Of a DNA stretch of 64,000 nt, positions 34,364-43,309 are shown in pieces. The notes under the pieces are model-generated. The model was not told the DNA's origin. It saw only the letters and a program-made list of their open reading frames with translations, and searched no databases. The stretch is from the NCBI GenBank assembly GCA_025980765.1, contig JAICXB010000003.1, positions 62,001 to 126,000 of the forward strand, in the 5' to 3' direction. The translations under genes and the position numbers were made by a program. Each line of letters opens with the position of its first letter. The first letter of the stretch is position 1. Origin of the DNA: Terriglobales bacterium (GTDB lineage Bacteria > Acidobacteriota > Terriglobia > Terriglobales > Acidobacteriaceae).

Positions 34364-35071
34364 TCACAATTCGCAATTCACAGCTTTCGCGATCTTCTCT
34401 TTCACGATTTCCTCGGCCGTTTCGATCACCTGCTCCAGCGTCATGCTGGTTGAATCGAGCAGGACAGCGTCCTGGGCGGCTACTAGAGGGGAAACTGCGC
34501 GGGTGCGGTCGCGCTCATCGCGGGCGCGCATCTCGGCCAGCACAGCAGCTGAGGGCTCAGCCATATTGGCTTGATGAAAGCGGCGGTGACCCCGCACTTC
34601 TGGGGCTGCATCCAGGAAGATTTTTACTTCCGCATTTGGGAAGACGGCCGTTCCGATGTCCCGGCCCTCCATCACCACGCCCCCAGCGGAGCCAAGTTCA
34701 CGCTGTTTGTTCACCATCCAGGCGCGCACTGCGGGATGGACGGAGACGCGTGAGGCTGCCTCGGTGACGTCCTTCTCGCGAATCCGTTGTGATACGTCGG
34801 TGTTGTCGAGCTTCACTCGATTGCCGTCGATTTGCGGCTCCAGCGATATCTTCGAACTTAAGGCAAGGTCGAGAAGTGCGCGTTCGTCGTCCACGTCCAC
34901 ATCATTTTCGATGGCCTTCAAAGCCAACGCGCGATACATTGCGCCGGTTTCGATATTCAGATAACCGAGGCGTCGCGCCAGCCGCGAGGCCAGCGTGCTC
35001 TTTCCCGCGCCGGCAGGGCCATCGATTGCGATCACCAGACCCCTAGGCTTGGTCTCTCGAAGATCAGCCAT
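34364..35071 (-). CDS. cmk: Cytidylate kinase
   Basis: This 235-residue nucleoside monophosphate kinase phosphorylates CMP and dCMP. The P-loop IDGPAGAGKST, the CMP-binding DIGTAVFPNAEVKIFLDAAP and the lid region RDERDRTRAVSPL are all present. The start is the ATG at 35071 (MADLRETKPRG); it overlaps the upstream gene by 8 bp. It is last in the minus-strand series mutL-unknown-cmk. Confidence 0.95.
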   Translation of the reverse strand: MADLRETKPRGLVIAIDGPAGAGKSTLASRLARRLGYLNIETGAMYRALALKAIENDVDVDDERALLDLALSSKISLEPQIDGNRVKLDNTDVSQRIREKDVTEAASRVSVHPAVRAWMVNKQRELGSAGGVVMEGRDIGTAVFPNAEVKIFLDAAPEVRGHRRFHQANMAEPSAAVLAEMRARDERDRTRAVSPLVAAQDAVLLDSTSMTLEQVIETAEEIVKEKIAKAVNCEL

Positions 35072-35960
35072 TGCGGCGTCTCCTGGATTGGGGCAACCGC
35101 TCAGTTTGCGGGCGTGTCTCTGCGGGCCCGCCAGCATGACTCACCGTAATCAATGTCTTGCCCTCTCCCGGACTGTAATTGAACTCGCGCGCGGCAAGCA
35201 GCGCATTGAGTACCTGACGCACTCGTGAACGTGCAGTAATCGCGGAAAAGAACTCTTCAGCTTCTTCGGGAGTCGCCGCCACCACGCCGTCCAGATACTT
35301 GGAGATCAGCGCAGATAACGCTTCGGCATCGGAGGCGCGCACGCCCTCAGCCACTGCCTCCGGCGCCCACCGATACAGCACATCCCACTTGTTCCCAGAC
35401 TGGGCGGAATAATCGATCGGCAGGATCTTTAACACTTTCCAAAGTTCGTGGAGAACACGGTCGACGGCCGAGGGCGACAATTCGCCTCCAAGTTGCTCCT
35501 GAAGCTGTGTCCGATTCAGCGGCCCACGTTCTTCCAATTTGTGAAATGTGTGCTCCGCCAAAGGAGACGCTTTGCCTCGCTCACGGCTGCCAAGTGGCTG
35601 CTTTGGTTTTCGGTCCCCAATCAGCGCATAGAAGTAAGGAAACAACAATGGAGAAATCAATAGGGTCTCATTGTAAAGCGGCGCCATAAATGCGAACTTG
35701 TTGCGCGTAAGCCGCAACGCGAGCGCGTCCGCCTCCTCCGTTCGCGGATCGGAGGCGCTTGCTTTTCTCGATGGAAGCCGCCGATCGGAACCGATTGCGG
35801 CGCCGGCGAATGTCGGCAGCAGTGGCATGGGACGTACCGGATACATCAGGCACATTCCCACTGAATCAACGAACTCGCGCGCCTCTTCCAGCGTGCGCAA
35901 TGGCTCGCCTTCAAGGCGCCACTTCTCGCGACGCAAGTGCTGAAGCTCGAGTTCGTTCAT
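35064..35960 (-). CDS. Conserved-looking protein of unknown function, possible winged helix
   Basis: This 298-residue protein is not recognised with confidence. A YPVRPMPLLPTFAGAA segment lies at residues ~40-56. The central region (FHKLEERGPLNRTQLQEQLG, residues ~139-158) resembles a winged-helix unit, as in DNA-glycosylase-like YcaQ proteins. The C-terminal part has ARSRVRQVLNALLAAREF. The gene lies between mutL and cmk, overlapping cmk by 8 bp, and a repeat starts 10 bp upstream of its ATG. A nucleic-acid role is only a guess. Confidence 0.6.
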   Translation of the reverse strand: MNELELQHLRREKWRLEGEPLRTLEEAREFVDSVGMCLMYPVRPMPLLPTFAGAAIGSDRRLPSRKASASDPRTEEADALALRLTRNKFAFMAPLYNETLLISPLLFPYFYALIGDRKPKQPLGSRERGKASPLAEHTFHKLEERGPLNRTQLQEQLGGELSPSAVDRVLHELWKVLKILPIDYSAQSGNKWDVLYRWAPEAVAEGVRASDAEALSALISKYLDGVVAATPEEAEEFFSAITARSRVRQVLNALLAAREFNYSPGEGKTLITVSHAGGPAETRPQTERLPQSRRRRNG

Positions 35961-35970
35961 GGGGTATTAA

Positions 35971-36133
35971 TTTCACCACGGAGACACGGAGGCACGGAGA
36001 AAGGCATTCGAGTTTCAGGTTTCGAGTTTCGGCCAGCCTGTGCCAGCAAGCTTGGCTCTGCAGAAAATCTCAAAACTGCAACTTTAAAACTGAAATTAGA
36101 AACCTGAAACGCCCTTCTCCGTGTCTCAGTGCC
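35971..36133. repeat. Nested inverted repeat, 'accacggag' family
   Basis: The outer arms are ttcaccacggagacacggag (from 35971) and ccttctccgtgtctcagtgc (to about 36132). An inner set of arms is ttcgagtttcaggtttcgag and agaaacctgaaac. It separates mutL from the downstream gene. Confidence 0.85.
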
Positions 36134-36145
36134 TGAAAAGCTGCT

Positions 36146-38083
36146 TCAGATTCTCTTGAATGCCCGCTGGATCTCCCTTAGAGAATACCGTAGCACCACC
36201 GGGCGGCCGTGCGGGCAGGACATGGGACATTCGGTGTGCGCCAACTCCCGCAGCAGCCACTCCATCTTGTTCTGCTCCAGCGGCATATTGACCTTAATGG
36301 CCGCATGGCACGCGATTGACGCGGCAATGCGGTGTCGAATCGCTTCGAGGTTCAGCGACTGCTGCTCGCGCTCAAATTCAACCAGCAACTCTCCCAGCAT
36401 TTCTTCGACATCGCAGCTTTCTACTCCAGCCGGGACAGCTTTAACCACGATGGTCCGCGAGCCGAACAACTCGACTTCGAAGCCATTGCGTCCGAGCTCG
36501 TCGGAAATTTCAGTGAATACCGCCTGCTGGCCGGGCGTGAGTTCCACCACAATCGGCATCAGCATCTTCTGTACTGGAATGGAACCGGTGTCACGCTGTT
36601 TCAGCACGCGCTCGAACAACACGCGCTCATGCGCAACATGTTGATCGATAATCCAGAGCCCCTCGTGATTCACCGCAAGGATGAACGATTCGCGCACCTG
36701 GCCCAGCGGCTTGAGACTGGCCAGTTGAGGAGCAAGGTGCTGCTCCGGATCGGGCGCGGCTTCCTCGACGGTTCCACCGCAGTGGCTTACTCGCGGCATG
36801 GACGCGCCGTTTGCCACCAGGCGCGGTACTGCCACCGCCCCAGTGCCATCGATGAATTGGCTGCCTTCGAACTGCAGCGGGCCGGTTTGCTCGGCAGCCG
36901 GAGCGGTGAGCACGAATCCGGACTGCGCCGTCATTTTTGCGTGGGCCAAGGCGGCTCCGGGAGAGAGCGCCATCGCCGCGTTCGGTTGGGCGAGGATTTC
37001 GCGCGTGAACTGCGGCACCGGACGCGCCTTCATCAGCGTCGCGCGCACGCTGTCGCGAACGAAATCGTGGATAAAGCTCTGCTGGCGAAAACGCACTTCA
37101 GTCTTCGAGGGATGGACATTGGCATCTACCTCAGTCGGCGGCAATTCGAGAAACAGCAATACCACCGGGTAGACGGTTGGCGGAATGATGTTGCGATAGG
37201 CTTCGATCAACGCATGCTGCACCAGTCGGTCGCGCACCAGTCGGTGATTCACGAACAGGAAGATCGAATTTCGGTTTAGCTTTTGCAGCTCCGGTTTTGA
37301 GACGAAACCATGCAGGCGGACCTGGCCTGGAACAGGAGTTTCATAATCCTCGCTGCGCCGCCAGGGCGGGGGCTCGGGAATGCCAACTCGCTCGAGATCT
37401 GCTTCGGCCGCTGCGGGAATCAGTAGATCAAGTGTTTCGCGTCCGAAGATCTGGTACAGCCGCTGGGAGTGGTCTGCGACTGGCGGAGCAGTGAGCAGGC
37501 TGTGCGTCGCGGAATGTAACTCGAAGTGCTTGTCAGGATGCGCCAGCGCGTAGTGGGTCACCAGCGATGCGATGTGGGAAAGTTCAGTCGATTCCGCTTT
37601 CAGGAATTTCTTGCGAGCCGGCATGTTGAAGAATAGATCGCGCACGGCGATCGCGGTGCCGCTCGGCACGCCTACGTCTTCGACCTTCAACAACTTTCCA
37701 CCAGCGATTTCGATGCGCGTTCCCGAAATATCTTGCGCTTGACGGGTGTCAAGAAGAAGACGCGAGACAGATGCGATGGAAGGCAGCGCCTCGCCGCGAA
37801 ATCCCAGAGTATCGATGTTCAACAGATCGTCGGCATCATGAATTTTTGAGGTTGCATGGCGTTCGAAGGCCAGCATGGCGTCGTCGCGTCCCATGCCACA
37901 GCCGTTGTCAGTGATGGCGATGAGCTTTCTGCCGCCCCCCTCGATCTCCAGGCGAATGCGGGTCGCGCCTGCGTCCAGCGAGTTCTCGAGAAGCTCTTTG
38001 ACGACCGATGCCGGTCTCTCGACCACCTCACCCGCGGCGATTTTGTTCGCGACAATATCGGAGAGTACGCGGATGCGGCCCAT
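36146..38083 (-). CDS. mutL: DNA mismatch repair protein MutL (endonuclease type)
   Basis: This 645-residue protein has the GHKL ATPase N-terminus (KIAAGEVVERPASVVKELLE, DNGCGM, GFRGEALPSIASV). The C-terminal domain carries the metal-binding endonuclease motif DQHVAHERVLFE and the ACHAAIK and CPHGRPV motifs. It should therefore nick DNA itself, as in species without MutH. The middle linker is Ala/Pro/Gly-rich. Its ATG lies 25 bp from a repeat on the aspS side. Confidence 0.96.
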   Translation of the reverse strand: MGRIRVLSDIVANKIAAGEVVERPASVVKELLENSLDAGATRIRLEIEGGGRKLIAITDNGCGMGRDDAMLAFERHATSKIHDADDLLNIDTLGFRGEALPSIASVSRLLLDTRQAQDISGTRIEIAGGKLLKVEDVGVPSGTAIAVRDLFFNMPARKKFLKAESTELSHIASLVTHYALAHPDKHFELHSATHSLLTAPPVADHSQRLYQIFGRETLDLLIPAAAEADLERVGIPEPPPWRRSEDYETPVPGQVRLHGFVSKPELQKLNRNSIFLFVNHRLVRDRLVQHALIEAYRNIIPPTVYPVVLLFLELPPTEVDANVHPSKTEVRFRQQSFIHDFVRDSVRATLMKARPVPQFTREILAQPNAAMALSPGAALAHAKMTAQSGFVLTAPAAEQTGPLQFEGSQFIDGTGAVAVPRLVANGASMPRVSHCGGTVEEAAPDPEQHLAPQLASLKPLGQVRESFILAVNHEGLWIIDQHVAHERVLFERVLKQRDTGSIPVQKMLMPIVVELTPGQQAVFTEISDELGRNGFEVELFGSRTIVVKAVPAGVESCDVEEMLGELLVEFEREQQSLNLEAIRHRIAASIACHAAIKVNMPLEQNKMEWLLRELAHTECPMSCPHGRPVVLRYSLREIQRAFKRI

Positions 38084-38107
38084 GCGGTCTCAATTTACCA
38101 CGGAGGT

Positions 38108-38192
38108 AGTAGAAAATCGGGCGATCTGGTGATCGGGTGATCGGGCGAAGTTAAATGACCCGATCACCCGATCACCAGATCACCCGATTTGG
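38108..38192. repeat. Inverted repeat, 'gatcgggtgatcggg' family, copy 1
   Basis: The left arm aaatcgggcgatctggtgat plus cgggtgatcggg pairs with the right arm cccgatcacccgatcaccag plus atcacccgattt. It lies between aspS and mutL, and its right arm forms the last codons of aspS. Confidence 0.92.
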
Positions 38193-39990
38193 TTACTGCA
38201 ATCCCCAATTCTTTCAATTGGTCTGCGCTCACAGGCGTAGGCGCGTCCACCATTAGGTCAACGGCTTTGGCAGTTTTTGGGAATGGAATCACTTCGCGCA
38301 GGCTGTCCGCTCCGGCCAAGATCATGACGATACGATCCAGTCCCAGGGCAATGCCGCCGTGCGGAGGCGTTCCGTACTCCAGCGCCTCAAGAAAGAAGCC
38401 GAAGCGGGAGCGGGCTTCTTCATCCGACATGCCCAGAGCATTGAATATCTTCTTTTGAATATCTTGACGATGAATACGAATAGAGCCCGAGCCCAATTCG
38501 GTTCCATTCAAAACCACATCGTATGCAAGGGCACGCACCGCGCCTGGATCGGAAAGCAGCTTGTCGAAGTCTTCCTCATGCGGAGAGGTAAAGGGGTGAT
38601 GCGCTGCATTCCAGCGGCCTTCTTTGTCGTCGTACTCGAACATGGGAAAGTCCGTCACCCAAAGGAATCGATAATCCGACGCCGAGCCGGTGCGCTCAAA
38701 CGCTTTGTGCCGCTCTTTGTATTTTTGCGCGAGTGCCAGACGCGCAGCCCCCGCCGACACGTAAACGGCTTCCACGGCTTTGCGCCTGGATTTTTCGGAG
38801 TGCTCCGGGGATGGAGCTCCGCCAACCAGCACTACGAGATCTTCGGATCCGGCATCGCAGGCGCTGCGCAGTTTCGCGACAGCTTCAGGGAAGTTTTTTT
38901 CCAGGCGCTTCAAATCATCGATCAGCTTCGCTCCCGGTTTGACGGAAACGAGCTGCTTGTTGTCGTCGCGCTCCTTGCGCGAGAGTTCACCCACCTTCGG
39001 AATGCGGACTGCAACCACCGGCAGCCCCGGATCAAGAGTCAAAGCATTCAGGTTCTCCTCAGCAAAACATTGGCGGACATCGGTCATTTCGGGAAGCCGC
39101 ATATCGGGTTTGTCACTCCCGTATTGGCGAATCGCATCGTCGTACTTCATCCGCGGGAATGGCGGCTTCAGCTCGATGCCGGCCTCGCGAAACGCTGCCG
39201 CGAGAAATCCTTCGACCACTTCAAACACCTGCTCCTGCCTGGGGAAGGACATTTCCAAATCGATCTGCGTAAATTCCGGCTGACGGTCGGCGCGAAGGTC
39301 CTCATCGCGGAAACAACGTACGATCTGGAAATACTTGTCGAAGCCGGAAATCATCAATATCTGCTTAAACAATTGCGGCGATTGCGGCAATGCGTAAAAC
39401 GATCCCGGCGACACGCGGCTGGGGACCAGATAATCGCGAGCGCCTTCCGGCGTGCTGCGCGTCATGAATGGAGTCTCGATCTCCAGAAATCCTCGGCGGG
39501 TAAGTTGGTTGCGAATGGCGAGAGCTACACGCGAGCGCAAGGCGATGTTGGACTGCATTTGCGGGCGGCGCATATCGATGTAGCGATACTTCAGGCGCAG
39601 CTCCTCGTTCGAGATCTCCTCATCCGCCGGTGAAAACGGCGGCGTCCTGGAATCATTCAGCAGGCGCAGTTCCTGCGCGACGATCTCGATTTCCCCCGTC
39701 GGCAGGTTCTTGTTCACGACTGCGGCATCGCGCAGCTTGACTCGCCCGATCACCGCGATTACATATTCGGCGCGCAGATTGCCGGCCTTCTCGTGCAGCT
39801 TTGGGTCAGCCTCTTTGTCAAAGACAATCTGCACGATTCCGGTACGGTCGCGCAGGTCGACGAACACCAAATTGCCGAGATCACGGCGCCGGTTCACCCA
39901 CCCCATCAGCGTCACGGTTTGGCCAGCATCGCTGGCGCGCAACGCTCCGCACATATGACTGCGTTGAAGACTGCCGAGGAGGTCGAGCAA
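38164..39990 (-). CDS. aspS: Aspartyl-tRNA synthetase
   Basis: This 608-residue class II synthetase has an N-terminal OB-fold (GQTVTLMGWVNRRRDLGNLV, FVDLRDRTGIVQIVF), motif 2 (FRDEDLRADRQPEFTQIDLE) and motif 3 (GIALGLDRIVMILAG). It is of the bacterial type with a GAD insertion. I take the TTG at 39990 as start, because AAGGA lies 7 nt upstream and the protein then begins MLDLLGSLQRSHMCGALRA, as in relatives. The frame stays open to 40122, but that part contains a repeat. The last residues (KSGDLVIG) are encoded by the arm of another repeat. Confidence 0.94.
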   Translation of the reverse strand: MLDLLGSLQRSHMCGALRASDAGQTVTLMGWVNRRRDLGNLVFVDLRDRTGIVQIVFDKEADPKLHEKAGNLRAEYVIAVIGRVKLRDAAVVNKNLPTGEIEIVAQELRLLNDSRTPPFSPADEEISNEELRLKYRYIDMRRPQMQSNIALRSRVALAIRNQLTRRGFLEIETPFMTRSTPEGARDYLVPSRVSPGSFYALPQSPQLFKQILMISGFDKYFQIVRCFRDEDLRADRQPEFTQIDLEMSFPRQEQVFEVVEGFLAAAFREAGIELKPPFPRMKYDDAIRQYGSDKPDMRLPEMTDVRQCFAEENLNALTLDPGLPVVAVRIPKVGELSRKERDDNKQLVSVKPGAKLIDDLKRLEKNFPEAVAKLRSACDAGSEDLVVLVGGAPSPEHSEKSRRKAVEAVYVSAGAARLALAQKYKERHKAFERTGSASDYRFLWVTDFPMFEYDDKEGRWNAAHHPFTSPHEEDFDKLLSDPGAVRALAYDVVLNGTELGSGSIRIHRQDIQKKIFNALGMSDEEARSRFGFFLEALEYGTPPHGGIALGLDRIVMILAGADSLREVIPFPKTAKAVDLMVDAPTPVSADQLKELGIAVTKSGDLVIG

Positions 39991-40071
39991 GAAAGATTCC
40001 TTTGGATTGAAAATGCGTTTCAGGATTTTTTGGATCGGGCGATTGAACTTCCCGTTCGGAGTCCAAACAGC

Positions 40072-40127
40072 AATCGGGCGACCGGCCCTCTGAATGTCCC
40101 GATCACCCGATCGCGAAATCACCCGAT
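40072..40127. repeat. 'gatcacccgatc' repeat, copy 2, upstream of aspS
   Basis: caatcgggcgaccggccctc at 40071-40090 pairs imperfectly with cccgatcacccgatcgcgaa and atcacccgatg at 40099-40127. It is a degenerate relative of the element at the other end of aspS. Confidence 0.7.
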
Positions 40128-40133
40128 GCGAAG

Positions 40134-41081
40134 CTACACCGCGACGGTTTGCTTTACCGGAACCTGAGTGAACCAGCCGTGGCGGTCGGGGACACGGCCC
40201 TCGACGGTGTCGAAGAAGGCCTTGTGCAGCGCGCGCGTGATAGGACCGGTCTTCCCCTCGCCAACCGCGATTTTGTCCACAGTGCGGATGGGAGTGATCT
40301 CAGCGGCGGTGCCCGTGAAGAACACTTCGTCGGCGATGTAGAGCATCTCGCGCGGAATCATCTGCTCGACTACGGGGAAACCCATTTCGCGAATCAACTC
40401 AATCGCAGTGGCGCGCGTAATCCCCGGCAGGACGGAGTTGCCCAATGGAGCGGTGAAAACCGTCCCTTTGCGCACGACGAACAAGTTCTCTCCCGAACCT
40501 TCGCTGACATATCCGTTCACGTCGAGGGCAATGCCTTCGACGTAGCCGTTCAGAATGGCTTCCATCTTGATCAACTGCGAGTTCATGTAGTTCGCAGCCG
40601 ATTTTGACATGGCAGGCAGGGTGTTGGGGGCAATGCGCGTCCAGGAAGAGACGCAAACGTCCACGCCTGCATCATCCCCTGAGCCGTGCCCGAGGTACTT
40701 GCCCCAGGCGTAATTGCAGATATAGACCTCGATGGGCGAGTTGAACGGATTTACTCCGGCCTCGCCGTATCCGCGCAGCACGATCGGCCGGATGTAGCAG
40801 GGATACACACCGTTGTTTCCGACTACATCGACCATGGCGCTGACAATCTCGTCTTGCGTGAAGGGCACTTCCATGCGGTAGATCTTGGCGGAATTGAGCA
40901 GGCGCTCGGCGTGTTCCTGCGCGCGGAAAATGGCCGGACCTTGAGGATGCTTGTAGCAACGGACGCCTTCAAAGACCGAGGAACCATAATTCACCACGTG
41001 GGACATCACGTGAAGGTTCGCATCATCCCAATCGATCAGCTTGCCGTTGTGCCAGATCTTTTCCGTCTTCGGAATTGCCAT
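40134..41081 (-). CDS. ilvE: Branched-chain amino acid aminotransferase
   Basis: This 315-residue, PLP-dependent fold-type IV enzyme performs the last step of Val/Leu/Ile synthesis. The PLP Lys is residue 160 in SKSAANYMNSQL. Other marks are YGSSVFEGVRCY (residues 32-43), EGSGENLFVV (phosphate binding) and VFFTGTAAEITPI. Length and motifs fit IlvE rather than D-amino-acid transferase or 4-amino-4-deoxychorismate lyase. No other ilv gene is nearby. Confidence 0.93.
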   Translation of the reverse strand: MAIPKTEKIWHNGKLIDWDDANLHVMSHVVNYGSSVFEGVRCYKHPQGPAIFRAQEHAERLLNSAKIYRMEVPFTQDEIVSAMVDVVGNNGVYPCYIRPIVLRGYGEAGVNPFNSPIEVYICNYAWGKYLGHGSGDDAGVDVCVSSWTRIAPNTLPAMSKSAANYMNSQLIKMEAILNGYVEGIALDVNGYVSEGSGENLFVVRKGTVFTAPLGNSVLPGITRATAIELIREMGFPVVEQMIPREMLYIADEVFFTGTAAEITPIRTVDKIAVGEGKTGPITRALHKAFFDTVEGRVPDRHGWFTQVPVKQTVAV

Positions 41082-41269
41082 GCAGCGCTCCTTACCAGAT
41101 TAGAAGTCATTTGCCAGCTTCGACTTGGAATGTTGCGCAAGCAGGCCTGAAGCAAACCAGCTTGCATTTCAGACGGAGAATTTGTCGAGCGGACTTCACA
41201 TTATATTCGGATGCTCGCCGGGTGCCCACAGGATTCTGCGATGCATGAGATGACGGCTGAAAACCTGGG

Positions 41270-41401
41270 GTGAACACGGAGGACACGGAGTTCACGGAGG
41301 ACCCAACGGCCGACTTCTGAAAGCTCGGGCGAACGCGCCCGCTCTCGATTGATCTAGTCTCTTAATATTCCTTCGTGTTCCTCCGTGCCCTCCGTGTTCA
41401 A
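41270..41401. repeat. Inverted repeat, 'gaacacggaggacacggag' variant
   Basis: The left arm 41270-41301 pairs with the right arm 41369-41401. The right arm is inside the 3' end of the uracil-DNA glycosylase gene and encodes its last residues. Together with 41082-41269, in which I see nothing else, it fills the gap to ilvE. Confidence 0.88.
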
Positions 41402-42121
41402 TGATTTTCCGAGGCTGGCGAGTTCCCTGGCGCGCTCAAATACGCGCCGGAACATCGCTTCTGTTAGTTTCCCGGTGTTGGTGTTCTGCATTGACGGATG
41501 GTAGGTGCCTAAGAGCGTGACGCGGTTCGGCATGGCGTACTCGACCCCGTGTCCGAACTGGTAGGGAGTGCGAGTAGGAATCACTCCGCGCCGGCGCAGG
41601 TAATTGAGATAGCCGTCGAATCCAATCTTCCCTAAAGCGACCACCACTTTTACATTCTTTAGCGCCGTGATTTCGGCATCGAGGAATGGCGCGCAATTGG
41701 CGATCTCGTCTGGCAAAGGCTTATTGCCTGGAGGCGCACAGCGAACCACTGCCGTGATATAGGCATCGGTCAATTTCATGCCATCGTCGCGATGGGTAGC
41801 GCTGGCCTGAGAGGCGAATCCAGTCTGATGCAAAACGGGATACATGAAATATCCCGATCCATCTCCGGTGAAGGGCCGACCGGTGCGGTTGGAACCGTGC
41901 GCCCCCGGCGCGAGACCCAGGATCAGCACGCGAGCGTTCGGGTCTCCAAATCCCGGCACTGGCTTGGCCCAATACTCCCAGTCCAGATAGGCCCGGCGCT
42001 TCACTCGCCCAATCTCCTGACAGTAGGACCTCAGGCGTGTGCAGCGGGTACATGAAACCACTTCGTTATGAAGCTCCTCGAGCGATCGCGCCGGACCGAC
42101 TATGTGCAGCGAATCCTGCAA
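41354..42121 (-). CDS. Uracil-DNA glycosylase, family 4/5 type
   Basis: This protein of about 255 residues has the 4Fe-4S-type cysteines CTRC near the N-terminus (SCTRCTRLRSYCQEIG). The active-site segment VLILGLAPGAHGSNRTGRPF has the GLAPGAHG pattern of family 5 (UDGb) enzymes, and TLLGTYHPSMQNTNTGKLTE is the C-terminal His motif. It removes uracil or related bases from DNA. The start is unsure: a TTG at 42121 fits the family N-terminus, and the frame stays open further through the neighbouring gene. The last ~15 residues come from a repeat arm. Confidence 0.88.
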   Translation of the reverse strand: MQDSLHIVGPARSLEELHNEVVSCTRCTRLRSYCQEIGRVKRRAYLDWEYWAKPVPGFGDPNARVLILGLAPGAHGSNRTGRPFTGDGSGYFMYPVLHQTGFASQASATHRDDGMKLTDAYITAVVRCAPPGNKPLPDEIANCAPFLDAEITALKNVKVVVALGKIGFDGYLNYLRRRGVIPTRTPYQFGHGVEYAMPNRVTLLGTYHPSMQNTNTGKLTEAMFRRVFERARELASLGKSLNTEGTEEHEGILRD

Positions 42122-42149
42122 TGGGGATCGAGCATGCGCGCGGGCAGGT

Positions 42150-42452
42150 TTACCCGAGCCGTTCGAAGAGGCCGATGCGCCGCTCCGACTGGGTGAGCCT
42201 TTCGCATTCGGCATCGATTTTCTTGTACTCGTCCGCAAAGTGCTCCTGGAACTTCGTGTAGGAATCTTTATCTTCCCACACATCGATGGTGAAATATCGT
42301 CCAGCTTCGGCATCGTCCCGCAGCAAAATCGTCTCGCGATAAGCCGGATCGCGGCGAAATAGCTGGGCCCAGACGCCGTTCCCATCGTAGGCGGATTCAA
42401 AACTCTGACGATTTTCCGCAGAGACCGTGAATTCCCAGATAACGGACGTCAT
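42150..42452 (-). CDS. Small ABM-fold (monooxygenase-like) protein
   Basis: This 100-residue ferredoxin-like protein fits the antibiotic biosynthesis monooxygenase superfamily (VIWEFTVSAENRQSFESAY, YFTIDVWEDKDSYTKFQEHF). The ATG follows AAGGAGGTGT, a strong ribosome binding site. Such stand-alone proteins are often of unknown function. It lies 28 bp upstream of the glycosylase gene. Confidence 0.82.
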   Translation of the reverse strand: MTSVIWEFTVSAENRQSFESAYDGNGVWAQLFRRDPAYRETILLRDDAEAGRYFTIDVWEDKDSYTKFQEHFADEYKKIDAECERLTQSERRIGLFERLG

Positions 42453-42523
42453 ACACCTCCTTTTTAAGTGCTGAAACGTGACAGTTCCATATTTATGGCA
42501 CGTATGTCATTATGGTTGCCAGA

Positions 42524-42766
42524 ATGAAAGACGAAGCAGTTCGCACAACGGTCGATATTCCGGCGACGCTTTATCGGAAATTAAAAGGGCAAGCGGCAGC
42601 ACAAGGACGCTCGGTCCGGGAGCTTATACTTGTGGGCATCAACACGGTGATTCTTCAACCCAGGCGTCCAAGATCAAAGCGCGTTCATTTTCCCCTCATA
42701 ATTTCCGCTGGACCGAAAGTCGATCTGACCAACCGCCAGATTTATGAACGTGTTGAATTTCCTTGA
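42524..42766 (+). CDS. vapB: VapB-like ribbon-helix-helix antitoxin
   Basis: This 80-residue protein has the RHH motif RTTVDIPATLYRKLKGQAAA followed by GRSVRELIL, then a toxin-binding tail. The start is the ATG at 42524; 42512 is possible. It overlaps the PIN-domain gene by 23 bp. It should neutralise the toxin and repress the operon. It is divergent from the monooxygenase-like gene, with ~70 bp between. Confidence 0.87.
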   Translation: MKDEAVRTTVDIPATLYRKLKGQAAAQGRSVRELILVGINTVILQPRRPRSKRVHFPLIISAGPKVDLTNRQIYERVEFP

Positions 42767-43169
42767 CGCCAATGTGTGGCTGGCTTTGTTGTGGAATCGG
42801 CATATCCACTCCGAAAAGGCACGAGAGTGGTTTGAAAAATCGAGCGAAGAGCAGTTCTTTTACTGCCGCTTTACTCAGATCACCGTGCTGCGGTTGCTGA
42901 CTACCGAATCGGTCATGCAGGAAGACACGAGGAACATGTCTCAGGCGTGGCGGCTCTGGGAAACCGTAGCTGCCGATCCCCGGATTGCTTTCCTCGCAGA
43001 ACCCGAAACATTGAGCCAAGAGTTTCGTGCTCGATCCTCTCTTTCCAGCAGATCACCCAAAGTTTGGGCAGACGCATATCTGTCGGCCTTCGCTGTGGTT
43101 GCGGGTCTCAAACTGGTCACTCTTGATAATGCGCTTCGTTCGCCTGGTGTTGACGTGCTGGTCCTCTGA
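42744..43169 (+). CDS. vapC: VapC-like PIN-domain toxin
   Basis: This 141-residue PIN RNase has the first acidic residue in LDANVWLALL, and further acidic residues in TTES, WADAYLSAFA and LVTLDNAL, which form the metal site. It starts within the antitoxin gene, so the two are co-translated. The target RNA is unknown. Confidence 0.9.
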   Translation: MNVLNFLDANVWLALLWNRHIHSEKAREWFEKSSEEQFFYCRFTQITVLRLLTTESVMQEDTRNMSQAWRLWETVAADPRIAFLAEPETLSQEFRARSSLSSRSPKVWADAYLSAFAVVAGLKLVTLDNALRSPGVDVLVL

Positions 43170-43309
43170 AATTCAAAAACAAAACCAGCAATAGCGGCCC
43201 TCCTCAAGTTTGACCGCTTTGTTTAGGCGGTCTTACACTGAGGTTTCACTGCCACGCGCGCTTGACCTCATCGCGCGACTGGCTATTTCTAACCCACGGA
43301 AGCAGGAAC

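Noticed and set aside
38359-39633. 424-residue plus-strand reading frame opposite aspS
   Set aside because: It lies fully within aspS in antisense and has no domain or ribosome site.
42122-42400. N-terminal extension of the uracil-DNA glycosylase through the small monooxygenase-like gene
   Set aside because: It would overlap a gene with a perfect ribosome binding site, and the extension is Ser/Arg-rich with no homology-like pattern.
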